A stretch of DNA of 64,000 nt, from the NCBI GenBank assembly GCA_045837725.1, contig JBEWZL010000260.1:372001-436000 (forward strand), read 5' to 3'. Numbering within the stretch: the stretch's first letter is position 1; each line of letters starts with the position of its first letter. Of the stretch, positions 63,030 through 64,000 are shown piece after piece. This DNA comes from Vermamoeba vermiformis (Eukaryota > Tubulinea > Echinamoebida). The translations under genes were made by a program, and so were the position numbers. Below the pieces are notes generated by a model. It saw only the letters and a list, made by a program, of their open reading frames with translations, searched no databases and had not been told where the DNA came from.

Positions 63030-63316
63030 GGTGTTATTATCAGGTTAGAATTTTGGATCCTTTGCTGCGCTACCGAAACTTGCTTCGATCAGATTTCATA
63101 AACCCGTCTTTTTGCAAGATGCGTGTTTGATCGTATTAAAAATAAATAAATATGAATGTTCCGTATTGCTCTTCGTCTATTTCAAAAGAAATTAAAATTT
63201 TCGTTCAAAACTCCTTGAAATTTGTCCAATGAAAATTTAACCGCACGCAGTAAGTGTTGTATACCACACAACGACTATAATATGAAATTTTATATATTGT
63301 TTTAAAAGGTCATTCG

Positions 63317-64000
63317 TCACAGATCCGCTTCGAAGACGTACATTCCGAATTTCTCGATCGGTGCCTGGATCTTCTTGTGAAATTCTTCGCCAAACTCTGT
63401 ATCGAATTTGATATCAACAAGTGCACAATCCTTCTCTTTGGCAATGTAATAATGATGGGCAATACTTCGGTAGAGCAGATCTGGGCTAATAGATCTGATG
63501 CCAATAACCCTTCAGATCCGACGTGTTAGCGCATTTGCAGTAATATTACAAAGCATCTATATCACATACCATTTGCTTGTAGAGTCTCCTCTCGAGCAGC
63601 TAATGATCTCCACACGTTTACCATAAGCGTAGGTACTTATGGGTTGGTTCGGATCTGCTCGTTTGTTGACGTAGAACTCGGCACCTTTTTTTTCTTCGGC
63701 AAGTAGCGCATCTAGTTGTGGCAAGTAAACTGACCATCCAGCAACAAAGTATTTGTGTTTAGAGAATACAGGATGACTTTGTATCAGTGCGAACAGATCT
63801 GAGGCTGACACGCGTTCAAATTCTCGATCGGCATCTGCTTGCGAGATCTCGAGAAGGGAGGCAAAATTTTGCGCTTGCTCCATGTTCAAAAATACGCAGT
63901 AGTGATAATCAGCGTTCTTTAATAGCAATTTCTCCGCCATTCTCTGACCAGTTTTCGTTAAAAAGGATAGGGAAGAAATAATATACTTACAATACTTCCG
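63317..64000 (-). CDS. Unknown soluble protein, 5' part beyond the window
   Basis: Minus-strand exons 63317..63509 and 63570..63940 (plus 2 bases upstream) join in phase and encode about 187 residues from the first ATG. A GTAAGT donor at about 63986..63991 and an acceptor just before the ATG show another exon beyond the window end. The ATG at 63940 may therefore be internal or preceded by a 5' UTR exon. The protein is compact and globular (YHYCVFLNMEQAQNFASLLE, then SVYLPQLDALLAEE), with no signal or membrane segment and no family I recognise. The last intron ends in AAG (63510). Confidence 0.65.

Overview
This is intron-dense eukaryotic nuclear DNA. I could model 28 protein genes or gene fragments plus two broken ones. 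They are joined by roughly 155 short introns (mostly 45-65 nt, donors GTAAGT or GTACGT, acceptors usually TAG) and short intergenic gaps. The gene set combines NEDD1, eIF3m, a WNK kinase, a Rho GTPase, ENPP, DDX46/Prp5, a family-A DNA polymerase, fimbrin-type CH domains, F-box/LRR and F-box/TPR proteins, legume-lectin-like and kelch-like surface proteins, and PA-domain heptahelical membrane proteins. That fits a unicellular amoeboid lineage, most likely Amoebozoa, and NEDD1 plus WNK argue against Dikarya fungi. The taxon is an inference; no rRNA or tRNA gene was seen.

Layout. 1-6.5 kb: four + strand genes for secreted, probably GPI-anchored proteins (two lectin/AHFGY-type, two kelch-like), each family a tandem pair; the first kelch copy has an in-frame stop. 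6.6-11.3 kb: NEDD1 and eIF3m on the minus strand. 12.2-17 kb: a large WNK kinase with a Q-rich tail. 17.4-22.6 kb: a tandem pair of C2-domain proteins sharing a nearly identical 3' end. 22.8-28 kb: an F-box/LRR protein, a type II membrane ENPP phosphodiesterase and an atypical Rho GTPase. 28.5-30.1 kb: two small genes around a truncated sugar-dehydrogenase relic. 30.4-39.4 kb: Pol theta/nu-like polymerase, NAD(P)-binding protein, DUF268 protein, coiled-coil protein and fatty-acid-hydroxylase-family enzyme. 39.6-50 kb: DDX46/Prp5, an LRR/F-box protein and an E/R-rich helical protein ending in a fimbrin actin-binding domain. 50-64 kb: an F-box membrane protein, a small Cys-pair protein, two PA-domain heptahelical paralogues flanking an SDR gene, an F-box/TPR protein and a partial unknown gene.

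The genes do not form one pathway. Recurring themes are surface/secreted proteins, cytoskeleton (NEDD1, CH protein, Rho), F-box adaptors (four genes) and local tandem duplication. The most useful sequence-level finding is a set of seven well-supported GC-AG introns, about 5% of introns. In the heptahelical paralogue pair GT and GC donors are exchanged reciprocally at homologous positions. Exon joins were chosen by splice signals, phase and homology; the summed coding lengths of the complete models are divisible by three.
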